A stretch of DNA of 32,707 bases from Bacteroidales bacterium (GTDB lineage Bacteria > Bacteroidota > Bacteroidia > Bacteroidales > JAHJDW01): NCBI GenBank assembly GCA_029004185.1, contig JAQUPB010000016.1, positions 1 through 32,707 on the forward strand. Reading direction: 5' to 3'. Below are positions 1-8,465 of this stretch, piece by piece. The notes under the pieces were generated by a model, which did not search any database, was not told where the DNA came from, and worked only from the letters and a program-made list of their open reading frames with translations. The position numbers were made by a program, and so were the translations under genes. Position 1 is the first letter of the stretch; the number at the start of each line of letters is the position of its first letter.

Positions 1-44
1 AGGGTTGAATTTTCTAAATGTTTTAAAAATGTTTTTCTTCGTAT

Positions 45-98
45 CTCAAAGCTCGAAGTTCACAGTTTATATTTTCCAACTATTAACTACCAAATAAA
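45..98. repeat. Degenerate heptamer tandem repeat
   Basis: From 45 to 65 the sequence is three 7-nt units in register (CTCAAAG, CTCGAAG, then TTCACAG). From 78 to 98 there are further units of the type AACTATT and AACTACC. It lies downstream of the NtrC-type stop codon. CTCGAAG recurs in the spacers at 7248 and 27107. Confidence 0.6.
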
Positions 99-99
99 T

Positions 100-1443
100 T
101 TATTCTATCTGATATTGTTCGAGTTTTCTATAAAGAGTAGTTAGTCCGATACCAAGCTTTTCAGCAGCTTTGGATTTATTTCCACCTGATAGAGAAAGAA
201 CTTTCAGAATATATGATTTTTCAATATCGGCAAGGGAAGCATTTTCAATATTCATTGCAGAACCAGCATTTGAATCTGAGATTTCAAAAGGAAGCAAATC
301 AACAGTTAAAATATTTTTTTCTGCTAAAATTACTGCGCGCTCGATTATATTTTTTAATTCTCTTGTATTTCCTTTCCACTTATAATTTATGAGTTTATTA
401 AAAAACTCCTTGTCCATACCTTTTATGTTCTTTTTAATTTTCGTTGAAAAAACATCAATAAAATGATTTGCCAGAAGCTCAATATCTTCTTTTCTTTCAA
501 TTAAAGAAGGAATGCGGATTTTAAAAACCGACAGGCGGTAATAAAGGTCTTCTCTGAAGTTTCCGTTTTTACATTCGTTCTCCAGATTTTTATTTGTTGC
601 GGCAATAATTCTAACATTAACGTGAGTTGGTTTTGTTTCGCCGACTCTGGTAAATGTTTGTGTTTCGAGAAATCTTAATAACTTTCCCTGTAAATCAACA
701 TGCATATCGCCTATTTCATCAAGAAATAATGTTCCTTCGTTTGCTTCTTCGAACAATCCTTTTTTATCATAGTTAGCTCCTGTAAATGCGCCTTTTTTGT
801 GTCCGAATACTTCCGACTCGAGAAGTTCTTTCGGAAATGCACTGCAGTTAACATCAACAAATGGTTTATCTTTTCGGGAACTTGCATTATGAATAGATTG
901 CGAAAACAATTCTTTTCCTGTTCCTGTTTCTCCAAATAAAAGTACCGTAGCATCAGTCGGAGCAACTTTTTTTGCAAGTTCGATTGCTTCAATAATTGGT
1001 TTTGATGTACCAATAATTCCATCAAGTGAAAATTTTTCCACATGTTTTTCCAATCGTTGCAAACGCTTCTGTAGTTTCACTTTTTCCAAAGCACGATGAA
1101 TAAGGGGAATGATTTTATCATTGTCATCACCTTTTGTTATATAATCAAAAGCGCCGTGTTTAATGGCTTTCACGCTATCGGGAATATTTCCGTAAGCGGT
1201 AAGAATTATAATTTCTACAAGCGGATATTTTGTTTTTATCTGATGTGAAAGTTCAACACCATCGGCATCGGGAAGTTTCACATCGCAAAGCACAACGTCT
1301 ACATCATGCTGTTCAAGTTTTTTAAAAGCTGTTTTGGAATCAGCAGCTTCAAAAGTTTCAAATTTTTCCAGCTCAAGAATTCTGCGTAAAAGAGAACGCA
1401 GTTTTTCTTCATCATCAATAATTAATATACGTCCTAAATTCAT
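100..1443 (-). CDS. NtrC-family sigma-54-dependent response regulator
   Basis: A 447-residue transcriptional activator that should remodel sigma-54 RNA polymerase when phosphorylated. Three domains are visible. An N-terminal receiver (about 1-120) has the acidic pair D10/D11, phospho-acceptor D54, T82 and K104. A central AAA+ ATPase (about 140-375) has Walker A GETGTGKE at 171-178, the sigma-54 contact loop GAFTGA at 218-223 and Walker B LFLDEIGD at 239-246. A C-terminal Fis-type helix-turn-helix covers about 405-447. All key residues are intact, so it should be phosphorylatable and ATP-hydrolysing. It starts at ATG 1443, 92 bp downstream of the GAF/receiver/dikinase-like gene on the same strand, which is its likely partner or co-transcribed neighbour. 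No histidine kinase is next to it in the window. The family assignment is very secure; the regulon is unknown. Confidence 0.95.
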   Translation of the reverse strand: MNLGRILIIDDEEKLRSLLRRILELEKFETFEAADSKTAFKKLEQHDVDVVLCDVKLPDADGVELSHQIKTKYPLVEIIILTAYGNIPDSVKAIKHGAFDYITKGDDNDKIIPLIHRALEKVKLQKRLQRLEKHVEKFSLDGIIGTSKPIIEAIELAKKVAPTDATVLLFGETGTGKELFSQSIHNASSRKDKPFVDVNCSAFPKELLESEVFGHKKGAFTGANYDKKGLFEEANEGTLFLDEIGDMHVDLQGKLLRFLETQTFTRVGETKPTHVNVRIIAATNKNLENECKNGNFREDLYYRLSVFKIRIPSLIERKEDIELLANHFIDVFSTKIKKNIKGMDKEFFNKLINYKWKGNTRELKNIIERAVILAEKNILTVDLLPFEISDSNAGSAMNIENASLADIEKSYILKVLSLSGGNKSKAAEKLGIGLTTLYRKLEQYQIE

Positions 1444-1453
1444 AAAAAATAAA

Positions 1454-1534
1454 AGCTATGAGCTATGAGCCTCGAGCTACGAGGAAAAGCATCTTATTTA
1501 CTATTAACTTTTAACTATTAACCATTAACTATTT
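1454..1534. repeat. Two heptamer tandem arrays in the spacer upstream of the NtrC-type gene
   Basis: Positions 1454-1481 hold four 7-nt units: AGCTATG twice, then AGCCTCG and AGCTACG. Positions 1500-1534 hold five units of the ACTATTA type (variants ACTTTTA, ACCATTA, ACTATTT). Together they make up almost the whole 92-bp spacer between the two regulatory genes. The two arrays have different unit sequences but the same period. Confidence 0.8.
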
Positions 1535-1535
1535 T

Positions 1536-4500
1536 TTAGTTCCACGTAATAAATGAAATTCTCTTTTTACCATCCATTATAATTGAAAGTGGTTTGCTGA
1601 ACCTTACATGCTTAAAATATTTTGTAGCCTTTATTACTTTTTGTTTATGCAAAACATCCCATCTGATAAACTCGGTTTGCGATGAATGCTGAACGGAAAA
1701 GTAACCTATGTTCAATGAAGTTATGTTATGAAAAAAGTGCGAACCGAGCGAAGCATCGAGCGGCAAATCTTCGGTGCTTGTTTCTACAATTATTTTAGCA
1801 TTTGATATCTGGGTCCATTGCACAGGAATTCCTATCCACCTGTCGCGTGTACCCCATCTGCCCGGTCCAATGAGTACATATTTTTTATTTTGTTTAACCA
1901 TTTCCGCATTAAGCTGTTCTATTTCATCGGTCATTTCCATGGTTTTCGATTTGTCAAATTTATCTGTATCAATATAAATGACATCATATATTTCGTCAAT
2001 TTTTCCGTTTCCCATTCCTTTTTCCGAATACAGCAAAATCTGTTTTTTGTCAATATCCTCAAGGTTTAGATTAAGTTCATGTTCTTTACTGAAGAGAGGT
2101 TTTATCTGTAACAAATAAAAGGAAGCAAGTCCTTCTTCATTCTTTGTCAGGTCAATTGCAAATTCAATTTCAATAGGACTTCCCATAGCTTCTTTGATAA
2201 TGCCAAGCAAACTATCTATTGTTCTAGCAAGAGGAATATAATCATATTTCATTATGTTTGCAAAATTCAAGAGTCGTGGTCCGGGTGTTTCAATTCCCGG
2301 AACTATTCTGTCGTTGGCAGCATCATAAACCGATGCACAATGTTTTAGATTGCCGTGTCTTTCGGCTTCATCAATATCTAATCTTATTAATCCGGCTTCC
2401 TCTCCCTCCATTATATTTATGTCATGCCTGTTTGTATCAACCGCATAAAACGATAATTGTGAATTTCTGATCTGGTCTTTTGTTGAATTGATTTCCACAC
2501 TGGGATATTTCGGAGAAAACCTGAATGCTTTTTCACCTTCAACAATATATTTTCCGAGTCCGATTCCTGTAACGGCAAAACCCTCTTCAGGCTCCATGTG
2601 TGCAAAAGGATAAAAATTATACGACTGCGCTACGCCGCTTATATGGGGGTAATAATAATTTTCATATTTATTGCCAACAACCTCCTGAATGATAATACCC
2701 ATTTTTTCTTCTTCAATTTTATAATTAACCGCTTCGAAGTATGCACGTGCGTTGTCGGAAAAAATTGAAGCATAAACAAGTTTTATTGCATTGGCGGCTT
2801 GCTGAACCCTCACCCTTATATCGGGATGACTGTTAGGCAATAAAATAGTATCGAAAATTCCGGAAAACGGCTGCATCAGAGAATCTTCAAACAAACTCGA
2901 TGAACGTATTGCAACGGGATTTGTAATTACATTCAGAAGTTTTTCGAGTTTTATCATCAAAGATTCTGAAAGCTGTCCGTTCAAAAACCATTCTTTAATA
3001 ACGTTATGGTTTTTTTCGGTATATACTTTTTTAAGGTCATTTCTTTCCAGAAAAAGCACAAATTCATCGGTTCCGATAATTGAAGTTTTCGGAGTGCGGA
3101 TTTTAATGCCCGGGATTATTTTCGAAAAATCAAAATTATATACCAGTGTTGTTATGAATGCAAGACCCCTGCCCTTGCCGCCCAATGAGCCGCTTGCCAG
3201 ACTTATAATGTTCGTTTCGTCCTGTATTGCCGATTCTTCAAAACTTATAACCTTACCTCTGTTCTGTTCGCTTCTGAATTTTTCAATAACATTAATAAGA
3301 TAATTTCTTAATCCTTCTGGGGAATTAAAATCGCTGATTTTTGCAGGATGAATGATTTTTGCAATTTGAATTTCACCTCTCGCCATGAGCCATAATGAAA
3401 AGTGGTTTCTTGTTGCATGGTAAATAAGCGAACTATCCGGAATGGTGTTCATGTGAGCTTCGAACTCTTTTAATGTTCTTGCAACAGCTATTTCATTGTC
3501 GTCTTCATCTTTATAAACAAAATCGCCGAATCCGAGATAGTGAATTATAAAACTTTTAAAATCGTGCAGTAAGCTTTCGGAATTCTTATCAATAAAACTT
3601 GCTTTTAGGGCATATGCTCTGCTCAGATTTTGAATATTTGAAGATTGAATTATTGCAGGTAAATCTTCTATCTGCGATTTTATATGCTTAACCAGATGAA
3701 ACCCTGCATCGCTGTCAACCTTTCCTTTTCTTTCAAATTTAACATCCGATATCAGGCAAAGCATGTAATCTTTATATTTATCGAAAATGTTTATTGCCTC
3801 TTCATATGTGGAAGCAAGGAGTATTTTAGGACGGGCACGCAACCGCAGAACTTTGTATAATTCGTCGGTGGTAACATCTTCCATTATTCTTTTTGTTTGT
3901 TCAAGAACAATGGTATAAAGCAAGGGTAAATATCTCGAGTAATATTTGGGAGAATCTTCAACCATAAGAATAACTCTTACCAGTCCCACTTCAGTATCGT
4001 TTTCAACATTCACCCTGTCCTCAATATATTTTATCATGGCGAAAAATATTTTCGTATCGCCGTTCCAGATAAAAATCTTGTCAATATTTACGAGTTTGTT
4101 TTTATCGGTTTCGAAAATTGCTATGTCATTATTATTGTTGAGAAGAAGCAAAACAGGAATGTAGGGATAATCATTCTTTATAAGCTTGCTGAGTTCGATA
4201 GGAGTATTTTTATCAACTCCCATCATTATTATTACAAGGTCGAAATGTTTTGAATTAAGAAGTTCGAAAGCATCTTCAACTGTCGAAACGCCCGTAATTC
4301 TTGGTATTGAAGTAAGGTTAAGCTGGTAATATTCACCGAGAACATATTCCGAAAATCTTCCTTCGCTTTCAATGATGAAAGCATCATACATTGTTGAAAC
4401 CAGCAATATTTCACGGACTTTGAAAGGCATGAGGTCGTGGTAAATATACCTGTCCTGATTGCTTTTATTCAAATACTGCTGCAAGAGCTGGCGGCTTGAT

Positions 4501-4973
4501 GAACCCTGATTTTGTTGTTTCGGTATGTCGCTTTGCAGATTAGGTTTTACAACCGTATTTTTTATTTTAATGCTGTTTAAATAGCCGGTAACTATTTTTG
4601 AAATATTATCGACAAGCTGAACTTCATCATTTGAAAAAGGACCATTGTCAATTTCCGGAAATTCTTTTGTATAATAAACTTCGATAATGCCTGTTTTTTC
4701 ATCAATAGTTTCAAAGTCATGCTTCATTTTCCAGCTTGTAACCCTGAAGTTTGAAGTAGTAAATTCGTTTTCTTCGAATTTTATTCTCGCAACGGCAGAT
4801 TCGGGATAACGTAGCGCTTTTGGCAGAATTGAGCAAATTTGCTGTAATGTTTCGTTTATTGATTTTGCTTCCTTTACGATATTGGTAGTAAGACTAATTG
4901 CAGCTAATTCCTTAAACTTATCTTTACTTCCGTTCTCCGTGTTTCTCTTATTTATGCTATCATTCTCAATCAT
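1536..4973 (-). CDS. GAF/receiver/PEP-synthase-type ATP-grasp domain protein
   Basis: About 1145 residues from ATG 4973; a TTG 12 bp upstream is also possible. The N-terminus (about 40-150) looks like a GAF-type sensor. Two CheY-like regions follow (about 185-310 and 330-470). The first has lost its phospho-Asp, while the second keeps an acidic pair (VEDS) and D410. The C-terminal half matches the ATP-binding domain of PEP synthase/pyruvate phosphate dikinase: a glycine-rich SLGGKGRG around K600, RSSS at about 690, and a GPGRWGTRDRW motif near 1036. I see no phosphohistidine swivelling domain and no C-terminal PEP/pyruvate TIM barrel, so it is not a complete dikinase. It lies upstream of the NtrC-type gene and is probably co-transcribed with it. 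Domain calls are by motif; the substrate and phosphoryl acceptor are unknown. Confidence 0.85.
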   Translation of the reverse strand: MIENDSINKRNTENGSKDKFKELAAISLTTNIVKEAKSINETLQQICSILPKALRYPESAVARIKFEENEFTTSNFRVTSWKMKHDFETIDEKTGIIEVYYTKEFPEIDNGPFSNDEVQLVDNISKIVTGYLNSIKIKNTVVKPNLQSDIPKQQNQGSSSRQLLQQYLNKSNQDRYIYHDLMPFKVREILLVSTMYDAFIIESEGRFSEYVLGEYYQLNLTSIPRITGVSTVEDAFELLNSKHFDLVIIMMGVDKNTPIELSKLIKNDYPYIPVLLLLNNNNDIAIFETDKNKLVNIDKIFIWNGDTKIFFAMIKYIEDRVNVENDTEVGLVRVILMVEDSPKYYSRYLPLLYTIVLEQTKRIMEDVTTDELYKVLRLRARPKILLASTYEEAINIFDKYKDYMLCLISDVKFERKGKVDSDAGFHLVKHIKSQIEDLPAIIQSSNIQNLSRAYALKASFIDKNSESLLHDFKSFIIHYLGFGDFVYKDEDDNEIAVARTLKEFEAHMNTIPDSSLIYHATRNHFSLWLMARGEIQIAKIIHPAKISDFNSPEGLRNYLINVIEKFRSEQNRGKVISFEESAIQDETNIISLASGSLGGKGRGLAFITTLVYNFDFSKIIPGIKIRTPKTSIIGTDEFVLFLERNDLKKVYTEKNHNVIKEWFLNGQLSESLMIKLEKLLNVITNPVAIRSSSLFEDSLMQPFSGIFDTILLPNSHPDIRVRVQQAANAIKLVYASIFSDNARAYFEAVNYKIEEEKMGIIIQEVVGNKYENYYYPHISGVAQSYNFYPFAHMEPEEGFAVTGIGLGKYIVEGEKAFRFSPKYPSVEINSTKDQIRNSQLSFYAVDTNRHDINIMEGEEAGLIRLDIDEAERHGNLKHCASVYDAANDRIVPGIETPGPRLLNFANIMKYDYIPLARTIDSLLGIIKEAMGSPIEIEFAIDLTKNEEGLASFYLLQIKPLFSKEHELNLNLEDIDKKQILLYSEKGMGNGKIDEIYDVIYIDTDKFDKSKTMEMTDEIEQLNAEMVKQNKKYVLIGPGRWGTRDRWIGIPVQWTQISNAKIIVETSTEDLPLDASLGSHFFHNITSLNIGYFSVQHSSQTEFIRWDVLHKQKVIKATKYFKHVRFSKPLSIIMDGKKRISFITWN

Positions 4974-5135
4974 ACGTATATTCAACTGTTTAATTATGCC
5001 TTTAAGTGAAATTGTTAGTAAAATTACTACTTTATTTTTATAAAAAAAAACATTTTATCCTATTGAAACACTAATGTTTCTGAACGCCATTAAAAATGCT
5101 CTGAAAAACTATTTTTTATTTCTTATTTAATTTTA

Positions 5136-5143
5136 TAATTTTG
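5136..5143 (+). promoter_or_regulatory. Bacteroidetes -7 box of gatE
   Basis: TAATTTTG matches TAnnTTTG exactly and lies 33 nt before the gatE ATG. No clear -33 TTTG is seen at the expected distance. The assignment rests on the -7 match and its position. Confidence 0.5.
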
Positions 5144-5176
5144 GTGTCTTTTTAGAAATAAACACAGTCAGAAAAG

Positions 5177-7147
5177 ATGAAAAATAAATTTGATGCCCTT
5201 TCCAACTATAACGAATCAAAGAAAGCCATTGGTTATGTGAGCCGAAAGGAAGCAACACAGGAAACCTACAACAATTTAGGGTTTATGTCGGGACTTGAAG
5301 TTCACCAGCAATTGCTTACGGGCAAAAAGCTTTTCTGTAATTGTCCTGCCGGAATTTACCAGAAAGCGGAACAATACGATGCAGAAGTGATAAGGCATAT
5401 GCGCCCTACATTAAGCGAACTCGGCGAATACGACGGAACCGCCCTCATGGAATTCAAAACCAAAAAGGAAATTGTTTACAGGGTTAAGAACGAAACCACC
5501 TGCACTTACGAAGTTGATGATACTCCCCCGTTTCACATAAACATGGAAGCACTTAACATCTCCATAGAAATATCTTTGTTATCGAAACTTAATATTGTCG
5601 GCGAGGTTCACGTAACACGAAAGCAATATCTCGACGGAAGCATTCCCACAGGATTTCAGCGAACAGCAATCATAGGCGTTGAAGGAGAAATCGACTTAAA
5701 AAACAAAAAGGTAAGGTTGATACAACTTAGTGTTGAAGAAGATTCATGCCGCGAAGTATCCGATATTGGTCACAGAAGAATTTACCGCACCGACCGCCTT
5801 GGCATGCCTTTGATTGAAACTGTTACTTATCCCGATATGGTTAATCCCGATGAAGTGAAAGAAGCATGCGATTACATAAGGTTTCTGAACAGAAGCACAG
5901 GAAAAGTACGAACAGGAATAGGCGCCGGAAGAGAAGACGTAAACGTGAGTTGCAAAGGCGGCAGAAGAGTTGAAATAAAAGGAGTAGCACACACAAAATG
6001 GATTCCCGAACTCACACATAACGAATGTTTCAGGCAATGGGCTTTGTTGAGGGTAAAAAAACTTCTGAATGAAAAAATAAAAGATGCAAATAAATGGCAT
6101 GTTGCATCAAAAGAAATTGACCTTCATTTTTTCGGATTTCCATGCGACTATGTGAAAAATGCAAGCGAACAGAGTTATAAAATTCATGCAGTTAACCTTC
6201 CCGAATTTAAAGGTATTCTTTCCCACTTCACCCAGCCCGGAAAAATGTTTGCAAACGAAATAAGCGACAGGCTTAAAGTAATTGCATGCATAGAAAAGCC
6301 GAACATGACTCATTCCGAAGAGTTCGAATCGTGCATTGCAAAAGATGACCTTGACAAAATAAAAACATTACTGAAAAGCGAAGATAACGACGCACAGATA
6401 ATTTTCTGGGGACCCGAATCCGATATAAAAACCGCCCTTGAAACAATTGAAGAAAGATGCAAAATGGCAATGGAAGGCATTCCGAATGAAACCCGTAAAT
6501 CATTTATTGACGGAACAACAATTTTCGAAAGAGTGCTTCCCGGCGCCGACCGCATGTATCCCGATACCGACACAGCTCCAATTCCTCTGGAAGACAGCCA
6601 TATTAATAAGTTGCGAGAAAATTTACCTAATGATGTGATTGAAAGATATAATCAACTTAAGAAATGGGATGTTCCTGTTGATACTTATACTTATATTTTC
6701 AAAAAGAATTTATATCCATTGATAGAAAAAATAAATACTGAACTTAAGATAAGTCCGAAAATCAGCGGAACATTTTTTGGACATAATTTTAAATATATTG
6801 AAGGACATTACCAGAAAGGCAGGGAATTCAACGAAAATCTTATTTATGAACTTTTCAAATTTCTCAAGAATAATAATCTTGATTTGCAGTTGGCAAAAAA
6901 TATGCTCCCTGTGATATATGAACACCCGAAGATGGACTTTGATTCTGTTTTGACAACAATAAATTTCAAGAAAATAAAAAAAGAAGACATTGTTTCGAAG
7001 ATTCCTTTCCTGAAAAATAAATTCAGCGAAATAAGAATATCACCGAAGGAAGAAGTGGCAACACATTGGATTATGGGCGAACTCAGACCTACTGCCCTCG
7101 GAAATATTTCCTTTACCGAATTAAGAAAAACGGTTGAGGCAAACTAA
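5177..7147 (+). CDS. gatE: Archaeal-type Glu-tRNA(Gln) amidotransferase subunit E (GatE)
   Basis: A 656-residue GatB/GatE-family protein. In archaea GatE activates mischarged Glu-tRNA(Gln), and GatD supplies ammonia. Family motifs seen are GLEVHQQL (39-46), LFCNCP (52-57), EVDDTPP (112-118), DGSIPTGFQRT (153-163), EEDSCR (187-192) and a GIGAGREDVNVS/VEIKG stretch (247-269). GatB is about 480 residues. This protein instead has the extra AspRS/GAD-like insertion of GatE (about 340-440, LPEFKGIL through EISDRL) and the GatE-type GTTIFERVLPGADRMYPDTD segment (446-465). The C-terminus keeps a YqeY-like tail (WIMGELRPTALG). It is monocistronic, flanked by convergent thiL and a divergent dikinase-like gene. 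No gatD or gatA is nearby. GatE identity is secure; its partner and its role in a bacterium are not. Confidence 0.9.
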   Translation: MKNKFDALSNYNESKKAIGYVSRKEATQETYNNLGFMSGLEVHQQLLTGKKLFCNCPAGIYQKAEQYDAEVIRHMRPTLSELGEYDGTALMEFKTKKEIVYRVKNETTCTYEVDDTPPFHINMEALNISIEISLLSKLNIVGEVHVTRKQYLDGSIPTGFQRTAIIGVEGEIDLKNKKVRLIQLSVEEDSCREVSDIGHRRIYRTDRLGMPLIETVTYPDMVNPDEVKEACDYIRFLNRSTGKVRTGIGAGREDVNVSCKGGRRVEIKGVAHTKWIPELTHNECFRQWALLRVKKLLNEKIKDANKWHVASKEIDLHFFGFPCDYVKNASEQSYKIHAVNLPEFKGILSHFTQPGKMFANEISDRLKVIACIEKPNMTHSEEFESCIAKDDLDKIKTLLKSEDNDAQIIFWGPESDIKTALETIEERCKMAMEGIPNETRKSFIDGTTIFERVLPGADRMYPDTDTAPIPLEDSHINKLRENLPNDVIERYNQLKKWDVPVDTYTYIFKKNLYPLIEKINTELKISPKISGTFFGHNFKYIEGHYQKGREFNENLIYELFKFLKNNNLDLQLAKNMLPVIYEHPKMDFDSVLTTINFKKIKKEDIVSKIPFLKNKFSEIRISPKEEVATHWIMGELRPTALGNISFTELRKTVEAN

Positions 7148-7196
7148 AGTAATCGTTTTATCCTGCATTATTAGCAAAAAAATCAAACTGTCTGCA

Positions 7197-7275
7197 AGCT
7201 AGAAGCTAGCAGAAAAGTTTGTTGTTTGTAGTTAATTTTTGTTTTTCCTCGAAGCTCAATGCTTGTAGCTCGTAG
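7197..7275. repeat. Heptamer tandem arrays between convergent gatE and thiL
   Basis: Positions 7197-7238 read as successive 7-nt units (AGCTAGA, AGCTAGC, then TTTGTTG, TTTGTAG and others). Positions 7248-7275 hold four units: CTCGAAG, CTCAATG, then CTTGTAG, CTCGTAG. They fill most of the 137-bp convergent spacer. The CTCGAAG family is shared with arrays at 45 and 27107. Confidence 0.8.
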
Positions 7276-7284
7276 CTGTTTTTT

Positions 7285-8337
7285 TCATTCTTTCTTTAAT
7301 ATCGAGTCCCAGCCTTGGGCAGTTATAGGATTTTGGGTGCCGTTGCGTGAAATTATATTTATTCCCGATTCTTTTTCTGTGACATGTCCTATTATTGTCA
7401 GTTCCCTTATGCCTTTTATTTTTTCGAAATCCGAAATATCAACAGTAAATAGTAATTCATAATCTTCACCGCCGCTTAATGCACAAACCGTCGGGTCCAT
7501 TTTGAATTCAAGAGCAGTGTTAAAAGTTTTTTCATCAATCGGTATTTTTTCATCATAAATACTGCAACCTACATTTGAACCGGTGCAGATGTGAAGCAAT
7601 TCCGAAGCCAAACCATCCGATACATCAATCATCGAAGTAGGTTTAACTTTTAAATCTTTCAGCAAATCCACAATGTCTGTTCTCGCTTCAGGTTTCAACT
7701 GGCGTTCCAGAATATAATCATACCCTGTTAAATCCGGCTGCGACTTTGGATTTACTTTAAATACTGACTTTTCTCTTTCCAGCACCTGCAATCCCATGTA
7801 TGCTCCGCCCAAATCGCCGCTTACACAAATTAAATCATTAGGTTTTGCAGTGTTCCTGTATGTTATCTCCTTTTCGTCAGCTTCACCGATAACAGTAGGA
7901 CAAATAAATAAACCTCTTTCGCTTGAACTTGTGTCGCCGCCAACCAGATCGACATTATATTTTTCGCACGCCATATATATTCCTGCATATATTTCTTCAA
8001 CTGCCTCAAGTGAAAAACGATTTGAAAGGGCAATGCTCACAAGCAACTGACTTGGCTTTGCGTTCATTGCGGCAATATCCGAAAAATTAACAACTGCCGC
8101 TTTATACCCAAGATGTTTTAATGGTGTATATGATAAATCAAAATGAATGCCTTCAACAAGAACATCGGTAGAGATTAAAGTTTTATTTTTACTGAAATCA
8201 ATAACTGCCGAATCATCACCAATTCCTTTAATTGTGGTTTTATTTTTTATTATTATTTTTTCAGTAAGATGTTTTATAAGTCCGAATTCGCCCAATGAGC
8301 CTATTTCCGTGCGGTTTTCTTTATTTTCAAATTCCAT
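7285..8337 (-). CDS. thiL: Thiamine-monophosphate kinase
   Basis: A 350-residue AIR-synthase/PurM-superfamily kinase that phosphorylates thiamine monophosphate to the diphosphate cofactor using ATP. Diagnostic motifs are the N-terminal GIGDDSAVI with STDVLVEGIHFDL, the conserved NFSDIAAMNA, VGGDTSSS, the DVSDGLASEL metal/nucleotide site, and the C-terminal GGEDYELLFT. Length is normal for ThiL. I chose ATG 8337 because the longer frame begins at a TTG in an AT-rich repeat 18 bp upstream, and the family N-terminus follows soon after the ATG. It lies downstream of the flippase-like gene on the same strand, separated by a strong inverted repeat, so it may be transcribed separately. No other thiamine gene is present. 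Confidence 0.95.
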   Translation of the reverse strand: MEFENKENRTEIGSLGEFGLIKHLTEKIIIKNKTTIKGIGDDSAVIDFSKNKTLISTDVLVEGIHFDLSYTPLKHLGYKAAVVNFSDIAAMNAKPSQLLVSIALSNRFSLEAVEEIYAGIYMACEKYNVDLVGGDTSSSERGLFICPTVIGEADEKEITYRNTAKPNDLICVSGDLGGAYMGLQVLEREKSVFKVNPKSQPDLTGYDYILERQLKPEARTDIVDLLKDLKVKPTSMIDVSDGLASELLHICTGSNVGCSIYDEKIPIDEKTFNTALEFKMDPTVCALSGGEDYELLFTVDISDFEKIKGIRELTIIGHVTEKESGINIISRNGTQNPITAQGWDSILKKE

Positions 8338-8346
8338 ATTAAAATA

Positions 8347-8367
8347 AATTAACAATTAATAATTAGT
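8347..8367. repeat. Short heptamer repeat upstream of thiL
   Basis: Three 7-nt units in register: AATTAAC, AATTAAT, then AATTAGT. Simple AT-rich sequence could give this by chance, but it fits the period seen in other spacers. Confidence 0.4.
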
Positions 8368-8390
8368 GTTTTTATTTATAGTTTTAAACC

Positions 8391-8448
8391 GCCACAGATT
8401 CACAGATTTAATTGTTTTAATAAAATTAATAATCTGTGAATCTGTGGC
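8391..8448. repeat. Perfect 18-bp inverted repeat (hairpin)
   Basis: The left arm 8391-8408 (GCCACAGATTCACAGATT) is the exact reverse complement of 8431-8448, with a 22-nt AT-rich loop. Each arm contains CACAGATT twice, so it is also a short direct repeat. It lies between the flippase-like gene and thiL, both on the minus strand, and could act as a terminator or attenuator. No clear T-run follows on the minus strand. Confidence 0.8.
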
Positions 8449-8465
8449 AATTTATTTTAGACTCA

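Noticed and set aside
1536..4973. Calling the protein a complete pyruvate phosphate dikinase or PEP synthase
   Set aside because: The phosphohistidine domain and the C-terminal PEP/pyruvate barrel are not seen.
5744..6100. 118-codon minus-strand ORF inside gatE
   Set aside because: It lies antisense within a strongly conserved gene and has no recognisable domain.
6438..6638. 66-codon plus-strand ORF inside gatE
   Set aside because: Out-of-frame shadow of the GAD-like region.
5177..7147. Calling the protein GatB
   Set aside because: Length of 656 residues, the GAD-like insertion and the archaeal-type motif after it fit GatE; GatB is about 480 residues and lacks the insertion.
7796..8050. 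84-codon plus-strand ORF within thiL
   Set aside because: Antisense to a well-conserved kinase and without supporting features.
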